Positions 55,853 to 64,000 of a stretch of 64,000 nucleotides of DNA are shown piece after piece (position 1 is the first letter of the stretch; the number at the start of each line of letters is the position of its first letter). Made by a program: the position numbers and the translations under genes. The DNA comes from Thalassospira profundimaris WP0211 (GTDB lineage Bacteria > Pseudomonadota > Alphaproteobacteria > Rhodospirillales > Thalassospiraceae), in the NCBI RefSeq assembly GCF_000300275.1, contig NZ_AMRN01000006.1, positions 62,001 through 126,000 of the forward strand, given 5' to 3'. Below the pieces are notes generated by a model. That model worked only from the letters and a program-made list of their open reading frames with translations, was not told where the DNA came from and ran no database searches.

Positions 55853-57106
55853 TCACTGCAGGCCTTGCAGCGGCAAATAAAGCACCAGATCTCCCTTGGA
55901 GACCTGCCCGCAATTTTCCGGCAGTTCAATCAGACCTTCGGCCCAGACCATTGATGACAACATCCCGGAACTGGTCGAAGAAAAAGCAATCGCTTCGAAT
56001 TCGCCGTCATCATTGTGCACCAGGCGCGCGCGCAACCATTCCCTGCGCCCCGTGCCACGCTTGAAGTCAAAGCCGGCACGGACCGGAATACGTGCTGGCG
56101 TTAGCTCGGAATGATCCGCGCCCATCGCATGGCGCAGCAACGGCAAAACATATAGCAACCCTGAGACCAGGACTGATACCGGGTTCCCCGGAAGCCCGAT
56201 CACCAGACAATCGCCGATCTTGCCGCGCATCAAAGGCTTGCCGGGCTTGATCGCAAGTTTCCAAGCGGTGATTTCACCAAGGCTCTCGACAACCGGCTTC
56301 AGAAGATCGGCCTTGCCGACCGAAACACCGCCAGATGTCATAATCACGTCATGTGACTTTGCCGCGCTCGCCAACGCGGTTTGCAACACATCAAAATTAT
56401 CAGTGAGCAATCCAAGGTCTGTGACCTCGCAACCGATGGACCGCAACATCCCGATCATTGCGAAACGGTTGGAATCATAAATGCCCCCCGGCGGCAAAGG
56501 ATCACCGGGCTTGGCCAGTTCATCACCGGTGGAGAAGACAGCAACTTTAAGGGGCCGCGCAACCGACAAGCTGCCAAATCCCTGCCCGGCCACGATTGCG
56601 ATGTCCTGTGGGCGCAGGACTGTGCCTGCCTTCAAGACTGTATCACCGGTTTTGATGTCTTCGCCCAGCCAGCGGATATTTTGATGCAAGCTTGTGCGTG
56701 CGATCACGTCGGCATCAATTTCAATGATGGTTTCATCGGCATTGGCTTTGACGTTTTCCTGAATGATCACGCAGTCCGCGCCATCGGGGATCTCTGCCCC
56801 GGTCGCAATACGGATCGCGCATCCCGTTGGCAGGGTTCCGTCATAAGGGTGGCCTGCCAAGGATGCCCCGACCACCGAAACCGGGCCGTCAATCGCGGCC
56901 AGATCGGCATGGCGAAGGGCGTAACCATCCATGGCGGAGTTATCCACCGACGGCACGGAAACCCGCGCAATGACGTCCTTGCGCAAAATCGCACCGTAGC
57001 AATCACTGATCGGACGTTCTTGGGACGGCGTCATCACCGGCACTTCGGCAAAAGCAATGTCGAGCGCATCGGAAAGTGTTGTCAGTCCCGGTTTGATTGT
57101 TTGCAT
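55853..57106 (-). CDS. moeA: Molybdopterin molybdenumtransferase
   Basis: A 417-residue MoeA that inserts molybdate into adenylated molybdopterin. Motifs include SVDNSAMDGYALR, the RIATGAEIPDGAD block, the FSTGDEL and DSNR segments, TSGGVSVGKADL and GLPGNPVSVLV, all standard. ATG 57106 has AGGAAA eight bases upstream. A longer start at 57187 would overlap the iron permease gene by one base and add a non-conserved leader. No other moco genes are nearby. Confidence 0.93.
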   Translation of the reverse strand: MQTIKPGLTTLSDALDIAFAEVPVMTPSQERPISDCYGAILRKDVIARVSVPSVDNSAMDGYALRHADLAAIDGPVSVVGASLAGHPYDGTLPTGCAIRIATGAEIPDGADCVIIQENVKANADETIIEIDADVIARTSLHQNIRWLGEDIKTGDTVLKAGTVLRPQDIAIVAGQGFGSLSVARPLKVAVFSTGDELAKPGDPLPPGGIYDSNRFAMIGMLRSIGCEVTDLGLLTDNFDVLQTALASAAKSHDVIMTSGGVSVGKADLLKPVVESLGEITAWKLAIKPGKPLMRGKIGDCLVIGLPGNPVSVLVSGLLYVLPLLRHAMGADHSELTPARIPVRAGFDFKRGTGRREWLRARLVHNDDGEFEAIAFSSTSSGMLSSMVWAEGLIELPENCGQVSKGDLVLYLPLQGLQ

Positions 57107-57186
57107 TCCGAAAGTTTCCTGCCGCCCTTGGTCTTGTTTTGTATTCCCATCCGTAATCAGGATAGCCCGATCATCGGCGGGACGCA

Positions 57187-58896
57187 TCAGGATTGTCCGC
57201 TATGCCCCGGACGGGATTTTGAAATCGCACGGCTCAGCATAATCACCGGCACCACACCGACAAGCACAATGGTTAGCGCCCCAAGGGCAGCATGTTCAAT
57301 CATTTCATCCTTGGCAAACTGATAGACATGGGTGGCCAGTGTATCAAAATTGAACGGACGCAGAATAAGCGTTGCTGGCAGTTCCTTCATGCCATCGACA
57401 AAGACCAGCACCGACGCCGCCAAAATGCCACCACGCACCATCGGGAAGTGAATGCGTTTCAGCGTTCCCCACGGGCTTTCGCCCAAGGTGCGCGCCGCAT
57501 CATCCATGCTTGGTCGAACCTTGCCAAGGGCGGCTTCGATCGAGCCATAGGATACCGCCATGAACCGTACCGCATAGGCGAATACCAAAGCGAATACCGT
57601 CCCGCTTAACAGTAACCCGGTCGATATGCCGAAGGTATCGCGCATCATCGCATCCAACGCATTGTCAAACCGCGCAAACGGGATCAAAACCCCGATGGCC
57701 AAAACCGCGCCCGGCACGGCATAGCCGACCGATGACAGACGGACACAGAATTTCAAAAGCGGTTGCGGGAACAGGCGCAGTGCATAGGCCATAAATATCG
57801 CACAACCAACCGCAACAAGCGTCGCAAGCCCGGATACCAAAAGGCTATTGCCGGCAAATTCAAAGAAATCCGCCGTCCAGCTTTGATCAAAATAACCGAT
57901 GGAATAATAAATCAGCACCAGCGACGGCACGACAAAGCCCAGCACAATCGGCAGGATACAAACCGCCAATGCCCCAGCCTTGGCAAGCGGGCTCAGTTCA
58001 TAGCCCGGCAGTTCCTGAAAACGGCTGGTGGTGTCATGGAAACGCTGGCGGCGACGGGAATACCGTTCGATCACCATAAGCGCGATCACCACGGCCAACA
58101 TGGTAAGTGCAATTTGTGCGGCACCACCGGCATTCCCCATCCCCAGCCAGACATTGAAAATGCCCGCCGTCAGGGTATGCACGGCAAAGAAATCAATCGT
58201 GCCAAAGTCATTGAGCGTTTCCATCAACGCGATCACGACACCAACAACGATGGCCGGTCGTGCCAGTGGCAAGGCCACCGTCAAAAACGAACTCCAGGCA
58301 CTCCGCCCAAGGATACGGGCTGCCTCAATCGCACAGATGGATTGCGACAAGAACGCCGCACGCGCCAGCATGTAAACATAGGGATAAAGTGTCAGGCTGA
58401 GCACCATAATCGCACCACCCTTGGTGCGAATATCGGGAAACCAATAATCGGCCGCCGATTGCCAGCCAAACAAGTCCCGCAGGAAGCCCTGCAACGGTCC
58501 GGCATATTCCAGAAGATCGGTATAAACATAGGCCACGATATAGGCCGGAACCGCCATCGGCAGCAACATCGCCCATTCAAAGAACCGCTTTCCCGGAATT
58601 CGGCACATGGTCACAATCCATGCGGATGCAACACCGATCAGGGTCACACCAATACCGACGCCAAGCATCAGGATACCGGTATTCTTGAGGTACCTTGGCA
58701 ACATGGTGGATGCCAGATGCGGCCAGATATTTTCGGTCGGAAACAGGGCAATCCACGCGACGGCAACAACCGGTGCCGCGACCATTGCTGCCACGATAAA
58801 CGCGCCGATCAACCAAGCTGCAGACTGGCCACGCGGCAACCACAGCATCGCCTTACGTCCAGTGGGCGTGCGCATCGGATCAAAGGTTTCCGCCAT
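57187..58896 (-). CDS. Ferric-iron-type ABC permease (FbpB/SfuB)
   Basis: About 569 residues, a tandem-duplicated permease with roughly twelve TM segments in two halves. Each half has an EAA loop: AARILGRSAWSSFLTVALPLARPA in the first and DAARTLGESPWGTLKRIHFPM in the second. This double-permease form is the FbpB/ThiP class, normally paired with an FbpA-like binding protein and an FbpC ATPase. Two binding-protein genes lie just upstream; no ATPase gene is present. The start is uncertain (58896 or 58875; a TTG at 58947 is unlikely). Confidence 0.88.
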   Translation of the reverse strand: MAETFDPMRTPTGRKAMLWLPRGQSAAWLIGAFIVAAMVAAPVVAVAWIALFPTENIWPHLASTMLPRYLKNTGILMLGVGIGVTLIGVASAWIVTMCRIPGKRFFEWAMLLPMAVPAYIVAYVYTDLLEYAGPLQGFLRDLFGWQSAADYWFPDIRTKGGAIMVLSLTLYPYVYMLARAAFLSQSICAIEAARILGRSAWSSFLTVALPLARPAIVVGVVIALMETLNDFGTIDFFAVHTLTAGIFNVWLGMGNAGGAAQIALTMLAVVIALMVIERYSRRRQRFHDTTSRFQELPGYELSPLAKAGALAVCILPIVLGFVVPSLVLIYYSIGYFDQSWTADFFEFAGNSLLVSGLATLVAVGCAIFMAYALRLFPQPLLKFCVRLSSVGYAVPGAVLAIGVLIPFARFDNALDAMMRDTFGISTGLLLSGTVFALVFAYAVRFMAVSYGSIEAALGKVRPSMDDAARTLGESPWGTLKRIHFPMVRGGILAASVLVFVDGMKELPATLILRPFNFDTLATHVYQFAKDEMIEHAALGALTIVLVGVVPVIMLSRAISKSRPGHSGQS

Positions 58897-59028
58897 GGCG
58901 CTCGGCCGAATGTCGTCTTCCTTTTGCGTCTGACAAGCGTTATTCAAGGCTGTTTCCGTTTCATTCGCCGAGGACTACTCCAAACGGTTCTGTTGGGCAG
59001 TCTTGATATCCCTGTATCGGTGTATCGT

Positions 59029-60054
59029 CTACTCGTTAAAGCCGACCTCATCAATCAAACGAATTGCCGCACCACGATTGGCCGCAACCGTATTGAGCGG
59101 CAGATCATCATGGACAAAAGTGCCCCAAGCCCGAACCTGTTCAGACCATGCAACGCCCGGTTTGACCGGATATTCAAAATTGATATCGGCATACATATGC
59201 TGGGCTTCGGCACCAGACAGGAATTCCACCAGCTTGATAGCATTTTCCTTGTTCGGCGCATATTTCATCAGCGCCACACCGGAAATATTGACATGCGTGC
59301 CACGATCGCCCTGATTGGGGAAAACGATGCGGACCTGTTTGGCGGCATCTGCCTTGTTCGGGTCATCAAGCATCTTGCCGTAATAATAGGAATTGCCAAT
59401 CGCCACGTCACAGACACCCTGCGACACCGCCTCAATCTGATCGGTATCGGCACCTTGCGGTTTGCGGGCGAGATTATCCTTAAGCCCAGTCAGCCAGGTT
59501 TTGGTTTCTTCTTCACCATGATGGGCAAACATCGAGGCGATCAGGGCGATGTTATAAACATGCATGCCGGAACGCACACAAATGCGTCCCTTCCATTTCG
59601 GATCAGCAAGCTCTTCATAGGTGGTGATGGCATCGGGCTCCACCCGATCAAGCGAAGTGTAAAGCACGCGGGCACGCGTCGTCATCCCCACCCAAAGCTT
59701 GTCTTCATCACGGAACTGATCTGGAATGTTGGCATCCAGAACGGCACTTTCGATCGGCTGGGCGATATCGGCATCAACTGCATCCTGAATGCGTCCGATA
59801 TCAACGGTCAACAGCAAGTCGGCTGGGGTGTTGCGCCCTTCGTGTTTGATGCGTTCCACCAGTCCACTTTGCGAGAAAAGCGTATTGACGCGAATACCGG
59901 TTTCCTCGGTAAAGCGTTTGAACATCGGCTCGATCAGAAAAGGCTGCCGGAGCGAATAGACATTAACTTCCTCTGCGGCATGGGCGGCGGGGAACATGGA
60001 CAACCCCATCGCGGAAACAACAAGACCAAGAACGGTTTTGCGCAGAGAAATCAT
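59029..60054 (-). CDS. Ferric-iron-binding periplasmic protein, copy 2
   Basis: A 341-residue FbpA/FutA-type protein. The signal peptide ends at AHA (about residue 26). The mature N-terminus EEVNVYSLRQPFL and the iron-tyrosine motif GNSYYYGKM are family hallmarks. It shares most of its length with the neighbouring copy at 60291-61307, so the pair arose by tandem duplication. It lies 132 bases upstream of the permease gene, and a terminator separates it from the other copy. Confidence 0.92.
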   Translation of the reverse strand: MISLRKTVLGLVVSAMGLSMFPAAHAAEEVNVYSLRQPFLIEPMFKRFTEETGIRVNTLFSQSGLVERIKHEGRNTPADLLLTVDIGRIQDAVDADIAQPIESAVLDANIPDQFRDEDKLWVGMTTRARVLYTSLDRVEPDAITTYEELADPKWKGRICVRSGMHVYNIALIASMFAHHGEEETKTWLTGLKDNLARKPQGADTDQIEAVSQGVCDVAIGNSYYYGKMLDDPNKADAAKQVRIVFPNQGDRGTHVNISGVALMKYAPNKENAIKLVEFLSGAEAQHMYADINFEYPVKPGVAWSEQVRAWGTFVHDDLPLNTVAANRGAAIRLIDEVGFNE

Positions 60055-60230
60055 AAATGCCTCGTTTGGATCAGCTGCAGGTCGTACAGCAATTAGGAAT
60101 GATTTGTATTTGCTGTGGCCGAAATTAAAGTGCCCGCACCGCCTTTTGCAAGCAAGAAAACCACATAAGAGCCATACCCGCAGTCACGAGTGCGCGACTG
60201 CATCCGGCCTTCGACCGCGTACCCAAACTG

Positions 60231-60260
60231 AAAAAAGGGGTGGCATTACACCACCCCTTT
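60231..60260 (-). terminator. Terminator between the two iron-binding-protein genes
   Basis: On the complement, AAAGGGGTGG pairs with CCACCCCTTT, followed by a T run. It would let the first binding-protein gene be expressed well above the downstream genes. Confidence 0.85.
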
Positions 60261-60290
60261 CAAAAAGCTCATCAGACTCAGTCGGTTTGA

Positions 60291-61307
60291 CTATTCGTTA
60301 TAACCGATCTCATCGACCATCTTGATCGCATCCGGGCTAAGGCGTGCGATTTCAGCCAGCGACAATTCATCCGCCTTGAACGTGCCCCAGGATTTTACAT
60401 TATCGGCCCACTCGACGCCCGGCTTGACCGGGTATTCGTAGTTCACTTCAGCATAGATCTGCTGGGCAACGTCACCCGCCAGGAATTCCATCAGTTTGAC
60501 GGCGTTGTCCTTATTCGGCGCGCTCTTGATCAGGCTCATGCCGGAAATGTTCATCGACATGCCGCGACCATCTTGGTTCGGGAAGACGATATTGACCGAC
60601 TCTGCCCACGGACGCTGCTCTTCATTGTCCATCATCTTGCCGAAGTAATAGGTGTTGCCGATTGCGATATCGCACTCGCCTTCCTTGATCGCCTTGACCT
60701 GACCACGGTCATTACCCTGCGGTTTGCGCGCCAGGTTGCTCTTCAAACCTTCAAGCCACTCTTTGGCTTTTTCTTCGCCGTGAACCGCAATCATGGATGC
60801 GAACAGTGCGACGTTATAAACGTGTGTGCCGGAACGGGTGCAAACCTTGCCTTCCCATTTCGGATCGGCCAAATCTTCGTAGGAGGTAATTTCACCTTCT
60901 GCCACCCGCTCCTTGGAGGCATAAATCGCACGACCACGCTGGGTCAAAGCAAACCAGTGCCCTTCCGGGTCGCGGAGGTGGGCCGGAATATTGGCATCAA
61001 GGGTGTCATTCGAAACGGCCTCAGTCACACCGGCGTCAACTGCCTGCTGGATACGGCTGATATCAACGGTCATAAGGATATCGGCCGGGCTGTTTGCGCC
61101 TTCCTGCTTGATGCGTTCGACCAAACCTTTTTCAGCAAAGATCACATTAACGTCGATGCCGGTTTCAGCGGTGAACTTCTCAAAAAGCGGTTCGACCAGA
61201 AATTCCTGACGCAGGGAATAGACATTAACTTCCTGTGCCATCGCGGTTGTCGCAGCCATCGCTGTTGCGCCGGATACCGCACCACCGACGAGTTTCTTAA
61301 TATCCAT
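60291..61307 (-). CDS. Ferric-iron-binding periplasmic protein, copy 1
   Basis: A 338-residue FbpA/FutA-type protein. The signal peptide ends at AMA (about residue 24), then QEVNVYSLRQEFLVEPLF. The iron-ligand tyrosines are in GNTYYFGKM, where the second copy has Tyr instead of Phe at the third aromatic. The C-terminus MVDEIGYNE parallels LIDEVGFNE of the other copy. It is the promoter-proximal gene of the iron locus and has a terminator right after it. Confidence 0.93.
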   Translation of the reverse strand: MDIKKLVGGAVSGATAMAATTAMAQEVNVYSLRQEFLVEPLFEKFTAETGIDVNVIFAEKGLVERIKQEGANSPADILMTVDISRIQQAVDAGVTEAVSNDTLDANIPAHLRDPEGHWFALTQRGRAIYASKERVAEGEITSYEDLADPKWEGKVCTRSGTHVYNVALFASMIAVHGEEKAKEWLEGLKSNLARKPQGNDRGQVKAIKEGECDIAIGNTYYFGKMMDNEEQRPWAESVNIVFPNQDGRGMSMNISGMSLIKSAPNKDNAVKLMEFLAGDVAQQIYAEVNYEYPVKPGVEWADNVKSWGTFKADELSLAEIARLSPDAIKMVDEIGYNE

Positions 61308-61391
61308 TTGAACGATCCCTGTTGAGTTTGACCCTGTTGAATTTGGGTGCGCGTTGAAACGTACTGACGTTGCAACTCAATTGCACATCCA

Positions 61392-61415
61392 ATGCAATTA
61401 AGATCAACTCGCATT
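61392..61415 (-). promoter_or_regulatory. Candidate iron-responsive operator
   Basis: An imperfect palindrome with GC-AT half sites (on the complement, ATGCGAGTTGATCTTAATTGCAT) lies about 85 bases upstream of the first iron-binding-protein gene. It overlaps a possible -35 TTGAAT (61414-61419, complement) and -10 TAATTG 17 bp apart. This resembles alphaproteobacterial Fur/Mur-type boxes; the match is approximate. Confidence 0.35.
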
Positions 61416-61508
61416 CAATTCAATAGTATTTCGCCCAGACAGACCTCGCAGTGTGACGCAATTCACTTATGCTAATTTGGCGCGCAAAAAAACGACGTTA
61501 TGCCGCAG

Positions 61509-62342
61509 TCAAAGAACGTTAAACGACCCGCCACTTGATTGCTTCCATGCATCAAGGAATTCCTGATAGGCGGGAATGTCGCCTGCCCGTTCTTCAAGCC
61601 AGCCAACGGTCAGATTGATCGCATGGTTATAGCCATCATGATCGGTCAGCCCGGTATGAAGCGCATGACGCAGATACAACAAATAGGTATTCAAGACATC
61701 GGTCTCGCAATAGCGACGAATGCCATCAATCTCGCCATTGTCATACATGTCGGAAACCTTGCTGCCATCGACCCCGGTCTTGCCCGGCAGATCAAGGGCG
61801 GCACAAACCTCGTTCATCTTGGTACGGGCCGAGGCGCCATAATCGGATAAGACTTCCGCCAGATCACAATGCCAGTGCGGCGCATAGCGCGCGGTATAGT
61901 TTTCCCACTTGTTGGACGCCTGATGCAGCCAACGGGCTGAAACACCATGTTTCATCGCGCGGTATTTCAACACCGGCAAATCAAACCCACGACCATTGAA
62001 ACTGACCAAACGCGGATAAAGCTTGCCACAATAGGCGAAGAACCCGTTCACAAGGTCCTTTTCCTCCGATGTCAATTCGCCGCCGGATCGCAATTCTTCG
62101 ATCTCGTACATTTCGGTATCGCCGTCGCGCTGGATGGTCGCGCGCAGGAAGCTGATCGCCACCACCTTGTGAAACGGTTGGCGCGGGAAGCCATTGCGGC
62201 CACTGGTGATTTCAAGATGATAGTCTTCCAGCATCTTGCGACCGGTTTCAGGATCCGGCGCGTTTTCCCCGGTCAGCTGCGGCAGAACATCAATGTCGGG
62301 CACGGTTTCGATATCAAAAACGAACAGGTTTGTATGCATCAT
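61509..62342 (-). CDS. 3'-5' exonuclease, PolB-like family (PF10108 type)
   Basis: A 277-residue DnaQ-fold exonuclease. VFDIETVPD (ExoI Asp and Glu at about 9-11), LVSFNGRGFDLPVLKYRA (ExoII Asp), and YCETDVLNTYLLYLR (ExoIII Asp) are present, so the active site is complete. The family is a stand-alone predicted 3'-5' exonuclease resembling the proofreading domain of DNA polymerase B; its cellular role is not known. ATG 62342 is followed at once by a second ATG; GGGGG lies a few bases upstream. Confidence 0.85.
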   Translation of the reverse strand: MMHTNLFVFDIETVPDIDVLPQLTGENAPDPETGRKMLEDYHLEITSGRNGFPRQPFHKVVAISFLRATIQRDGDTEMYEIEELRSGGELTSEEKDLVNGFFAYCGKLYPRLVSFNGRGFDLPVLKYRAMKHGVSARWLHQASNKWENYTARYAPHWHCDLAEVLSDYGASARTKMNEVCAALDLPGKTGVDGSKVSDMYDNGEIDGIRRYCETDVLNTYLLYLRHALHTGLTDHDGYNHAINLTVGWLEERAGDIPAYQEFLDAWKQSSGGSFNVL

Positions 62343-62709
62343 GACGGCCCCCGATTATCTGTGCCCGATTGGTTGGTTTGCCCAACATAACGACAAAGTC
62401 CGATAAATTCACGGGCAGAGTTAAACCAATCGCGCCGACAACCGTAAATCACATTACCTGACATCTCCTGCCATTCCTGTCAGGAGCATTCTGCAATGAT
62501 ATCAGCACGAAAACACTTATCACGTCGGCGTTATAATCGACACCGGGGGTTGCGCGCATTCTAACCACACGTCTAGAATTGCCGCACCTGTATCAGGGGC
62601 ACGGTCAAATCGAAGTTCAGGATCACACCCGATCCCAAGCTTTGCGGGCTTCCCGCACCGACCATGCATTTGATGCGATTCCGGACCGCAACCACGAAGG
62701 GACAGAAGG
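62343..62709. other. 367-bp intergenic region before the betaine-type binding protein
   Basis: Contains two mutually exclusive small hairpins: CCTGACA (62457-62463) with TGTCAGG (62478-62484), and CTCCTG (62465-62470) with CAGGAG (62481-62486). A 22-codon ORF with an SD follows. The rest of the stretch holds no gene I can support. Confidence 0.45.
62496..62564 (+). CDS. Possible 22-residue basic leader peptide
   Basis: ATG 62496 is preceded by AGGAG (62482-62486) nine bases upstream and runs 22 codons to TAA. The peptide (MISARKHLSRRRYNRHRGLR, then AF) has eight arginines. The SD sits inside the 3' arm of both hairpins described for this region. It may be chance; no homologue is known to me. 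Confidence 0.2.
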   Translation: MISARKHLSRRRYNRHRGLRAF

Positions 62710-63741
62710 ATGAAAACCCTGCCTACCGGAGCCGCAATGCTTTTGGCCGCTGGCCTTGCATTTACTTCTCATTCAAGCGCAAACGCGCAAGATGCCACAT
62801 GCGAGATTGATCGACCGGTGATGTTTGCCGGTCTCAATTACGACAGTGCGCTTTTCCATAACGCTGTTGCCCGCTTCATCATTGAAAAGGGCTATGGCTG
62901 CCAGACCGATGCCCTGCCCGGCGATGTCATCCCGCTTTTGACCGGGGCTGGCAAGGGCGATGTTGATATCGTCATGGAAATCTGGCGCGACAACGTTGCC
63001 GAAGCCTGGACCAAGGCCGAAGAAGCCGGCAATGTCAGCCAGATCGGGGTGAACTTCGATGACGCCGTCGAAGGCTGGTTCGTACCAACCTATGTTATCG
63101 AAGGCGATGCTGATCGCGGGATTCAGCCGATGGCGCCTGATCTGAAATCGGTCGATGATCTGGCGAAATATACAGAACTGTTCGAAGACCCGGAAGAACC
63201 GGGCAAAGGCCGTTTTTATAACTGCCCGTCGGGCTGGGTCTGTGAAAAGGTCAATTCGGCCAAGCTTGGTGCCTATGACCTTGATGACAGCTTCACCAAC
63301 TTCCGCCCGGGCACGGGTGCGGCCCTTTCGGCTGCCATCGCATCGGCGCATAAGCGCGGTAAACCGGCCCTTTATTACTATTGGGGGCCGACCTGGGTAA
63401 TGGGCCTTTATGACAGCACGCGTCTTGAAGAACCGGCTTATGACAAGTCGATCTTTGACGCGCTGAAAACAGAAGAAAACCCGACCAAGGCAACCGCCTA
63501 CCCGCAAAGCACGATCACGATTGGTGTGAATAACGACTTCAAAGCCGCCGCACCAACCCTGATCAATTTCCTGACCAACTACGAAACCAGCAACGCGCTG
63601 GTATCGGAAATGCTGGCCTATATGCAGGAAAATGATGAAAAGCCCGATGGGGCCGCGATGCATTTCCTGAAATCCAAGCCAGACGTCTGGAAAGCGTGGG
63701 TGCCAGCGGATGTTGCGGCACGCGTTGAAAGTGCGATGTAA
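62710..63741 (+). CDS. Glycine betaine/choline-type substrate-binding protein (OpuAC family)
   Basis: A 343-residue periplasmic protein. The signal peptide ends ANA (about residue 26). MFAGLNYDSALFHNAVARFIIEKGYGC and the DIVMEIWRDN segment match the ProX/OpuAC family that binds quaternary ammonium compounds. The aromatic YYYWGPTWVMGLY is a ligand-box-like stretch. A disulfide is plausible between the cysteines of FYNCPSGWVC. The SD AGAAGG lies immediately upstream. A terminator follows, so permease and ATPase genes are not co-transcribed with it. Confidence 0.88.
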   Translation: MKTLPTGAAMLLAAGLAFTSHSSANAQDATCEIDRPVMFAGLNYDSALFHNAVARFIIEKGYGCQTDALPGDVIPLLTGAGKGDVDIVMEIWRDNVAEAWTKAEEAGNVSQIGVNFDDAVEGWFVPTYVIEGDADRGIQPMAPDLKSVDDLAKYTELFEDPEEPGKGRFYNCPSGWVCEKVNSAKLGAYDLDDSFTNFRPGTGAALSAAIASAHKRGKPALYYYWGPTWVMGLYDSTRLEEPAYDKSIFDALKTEENPTKATAYPQSTITIGVNNDFKAAAPTLINFLTNYETSNALVSEMLAYMQENDEKPDGAAMHFLKSKPDVWKAWVPADVAARVESAM

Positions 63742-63763
63742 CCTCGATACCATAACCTTATAC

Positions 63764-63803
63764 AAACACCCCGCTGGAGAAACCTTGCGGGGTGTTTGTT
63801 CTT
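63764..63803 (+). terminator. Terminator after the betaine-type binding protein gene
   Basis: AAACACCCCGC pairs with GCGGGGTGTTT, followed by GTTCTTG. Confidence 0.85.
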
Positions 63804-63898
63804 GATCCCCCATTCACATAATTCCCGATTGCAAACCAAGACCAAGGCACGTTTAATCAGTTAAACAGTATAAACCGCCTATTGAGTTGGGGAGCGAC

Positions 63899-64000
63899 AT
63901 GAATCGGCAAGAAACACTCGCTCTTCTGAAAGAAGGCAAAGATGCTTGGAACTCTTGGGCTACGAATATTCTCCGTAAGCGCCAGGACTTGGAAGATGCC
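63899..64000 (+). CDS. Partial gene, possible pentapeptide-repeat protein N-terminus
   Basis: 34 codons to the window edge. ATG 63899 has GGGGAG six bases upstream. The visible peptide (MNRQETLALLKEGKDAWNSW, then ATNILRKRQDLEDA) resembles the helical lead-in LKQG-x-AWN-x-W common at the start of bacterial pentapeptide-repeat proteins, before the repeats begin. The base composition is more AT-rich than its neighbours. The repeats themselves are beyond the window, so the call is tentative. Confidence 0.4.
   Translation, partial: MNRQETLALLKEGKDAWNSWATNILRKRQDLEDA

Noticed and set aside
57763..60096. A 777-codon open frame on the plus strand opposite the iron permease and binding-protein genes
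   Set aside because: It is antisense to two well-supported genes; its translation is His/Arg/Gln-rich low-complexity text without family motifs. It results from the codon bias of the opposite strand.
1..64000. CRISPR array, insertion sequence, prophage, tRNA or rRNA
   Set aside because: Reading both strands showed no regularly spaced repeats, no transposase or integrase motifs and no cloverleaf or rRNA signature stretches. A dedicated tRNA or covariance search was not possible here.

Overview
The window is a 64 kb piece of a chromosome with ordinary housekeeping content. It looks like a free-living, probably marine alphaproteobacterium of the Rhodospirillales/Thalassospira type. That placement is an inference from gene content (ArgP/LysE pair, DUF983, paired pyrB and degenerate pyrC, dusA-mnmC, FutA-like iron-binding proteins, many ABC importers) and from moderate GC with C/G-rich third positions. 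No rRNA, tRNA, insertion sequence, prophage or CRISPR array was seen. Gene starts were re-chosen from Shine-Dalgarno (SD) sequences and family lengths.

Layout. 1-5.2 kb: start of a PqiA-like gene, a divergent argP/LysE-type exporter pair, tdk, a LysR regulator divergent from a DJ-1/PfpI protein, a small copper chaperone behind a MerR/CueR-type promoter, and an FMN reductase. 5.2-8.5 kb: gatCAB (minus strand). 8.7-14.1 kb: a polyamine-type ABC importer in the order ATPase, binding protein, permease, permease; both permeases carry large non-standard additions. 14.5-17.1 kb: ruvX, a VOC protein and an AEC carrier. 17.2-26.8 kb: pyrB, a zinc-site-degenerate pyrC, plsY, dprA, topA and rnr (plus strand). 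26.9-30.7 kb: an Hpt protein with a pseudo-receiver, DUF983, a CtpA-like lipoprotein protease, rpmG and DUF423. 31-36 kb: a Crp/Fnr regulator, an alpha/beta hydrolase, ggt, a HAD phosphatase and an ArsC/YffB-like protein. 35.9-41.1 kb: the overlapping dusA-mnmC-MFS unit and a methyltransferase.

41.2-54.1 kb is one long minus-strand gene train and the least explained part of the window. It starts with a predicted glycosyltransferase, two GT4 glycosyltransferases, a histidine phosphatase, a second predicted glycosyltransferase, a NodB-like deacetylase and an unknown two-TM membrane protein. It continues into a complete Opp/Dpp-type importer: a double ATPase, a binding protein and two permeases. 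Most junctions overlap by four bases or abut. This suggests coordinated making and/or retrieval of an unidentified glycan; the function is inference.

54.2-64 kb: a beta-CASP metallo-beta-lactamase protein, moeA, a ferric-iron permease with two tandem ferric-binding proteins but no local ATPase, a PolB-like 3'-5' exonuclease, a betaine-type binding protein, and the start of what may be a pentapeptide-repeat protein.
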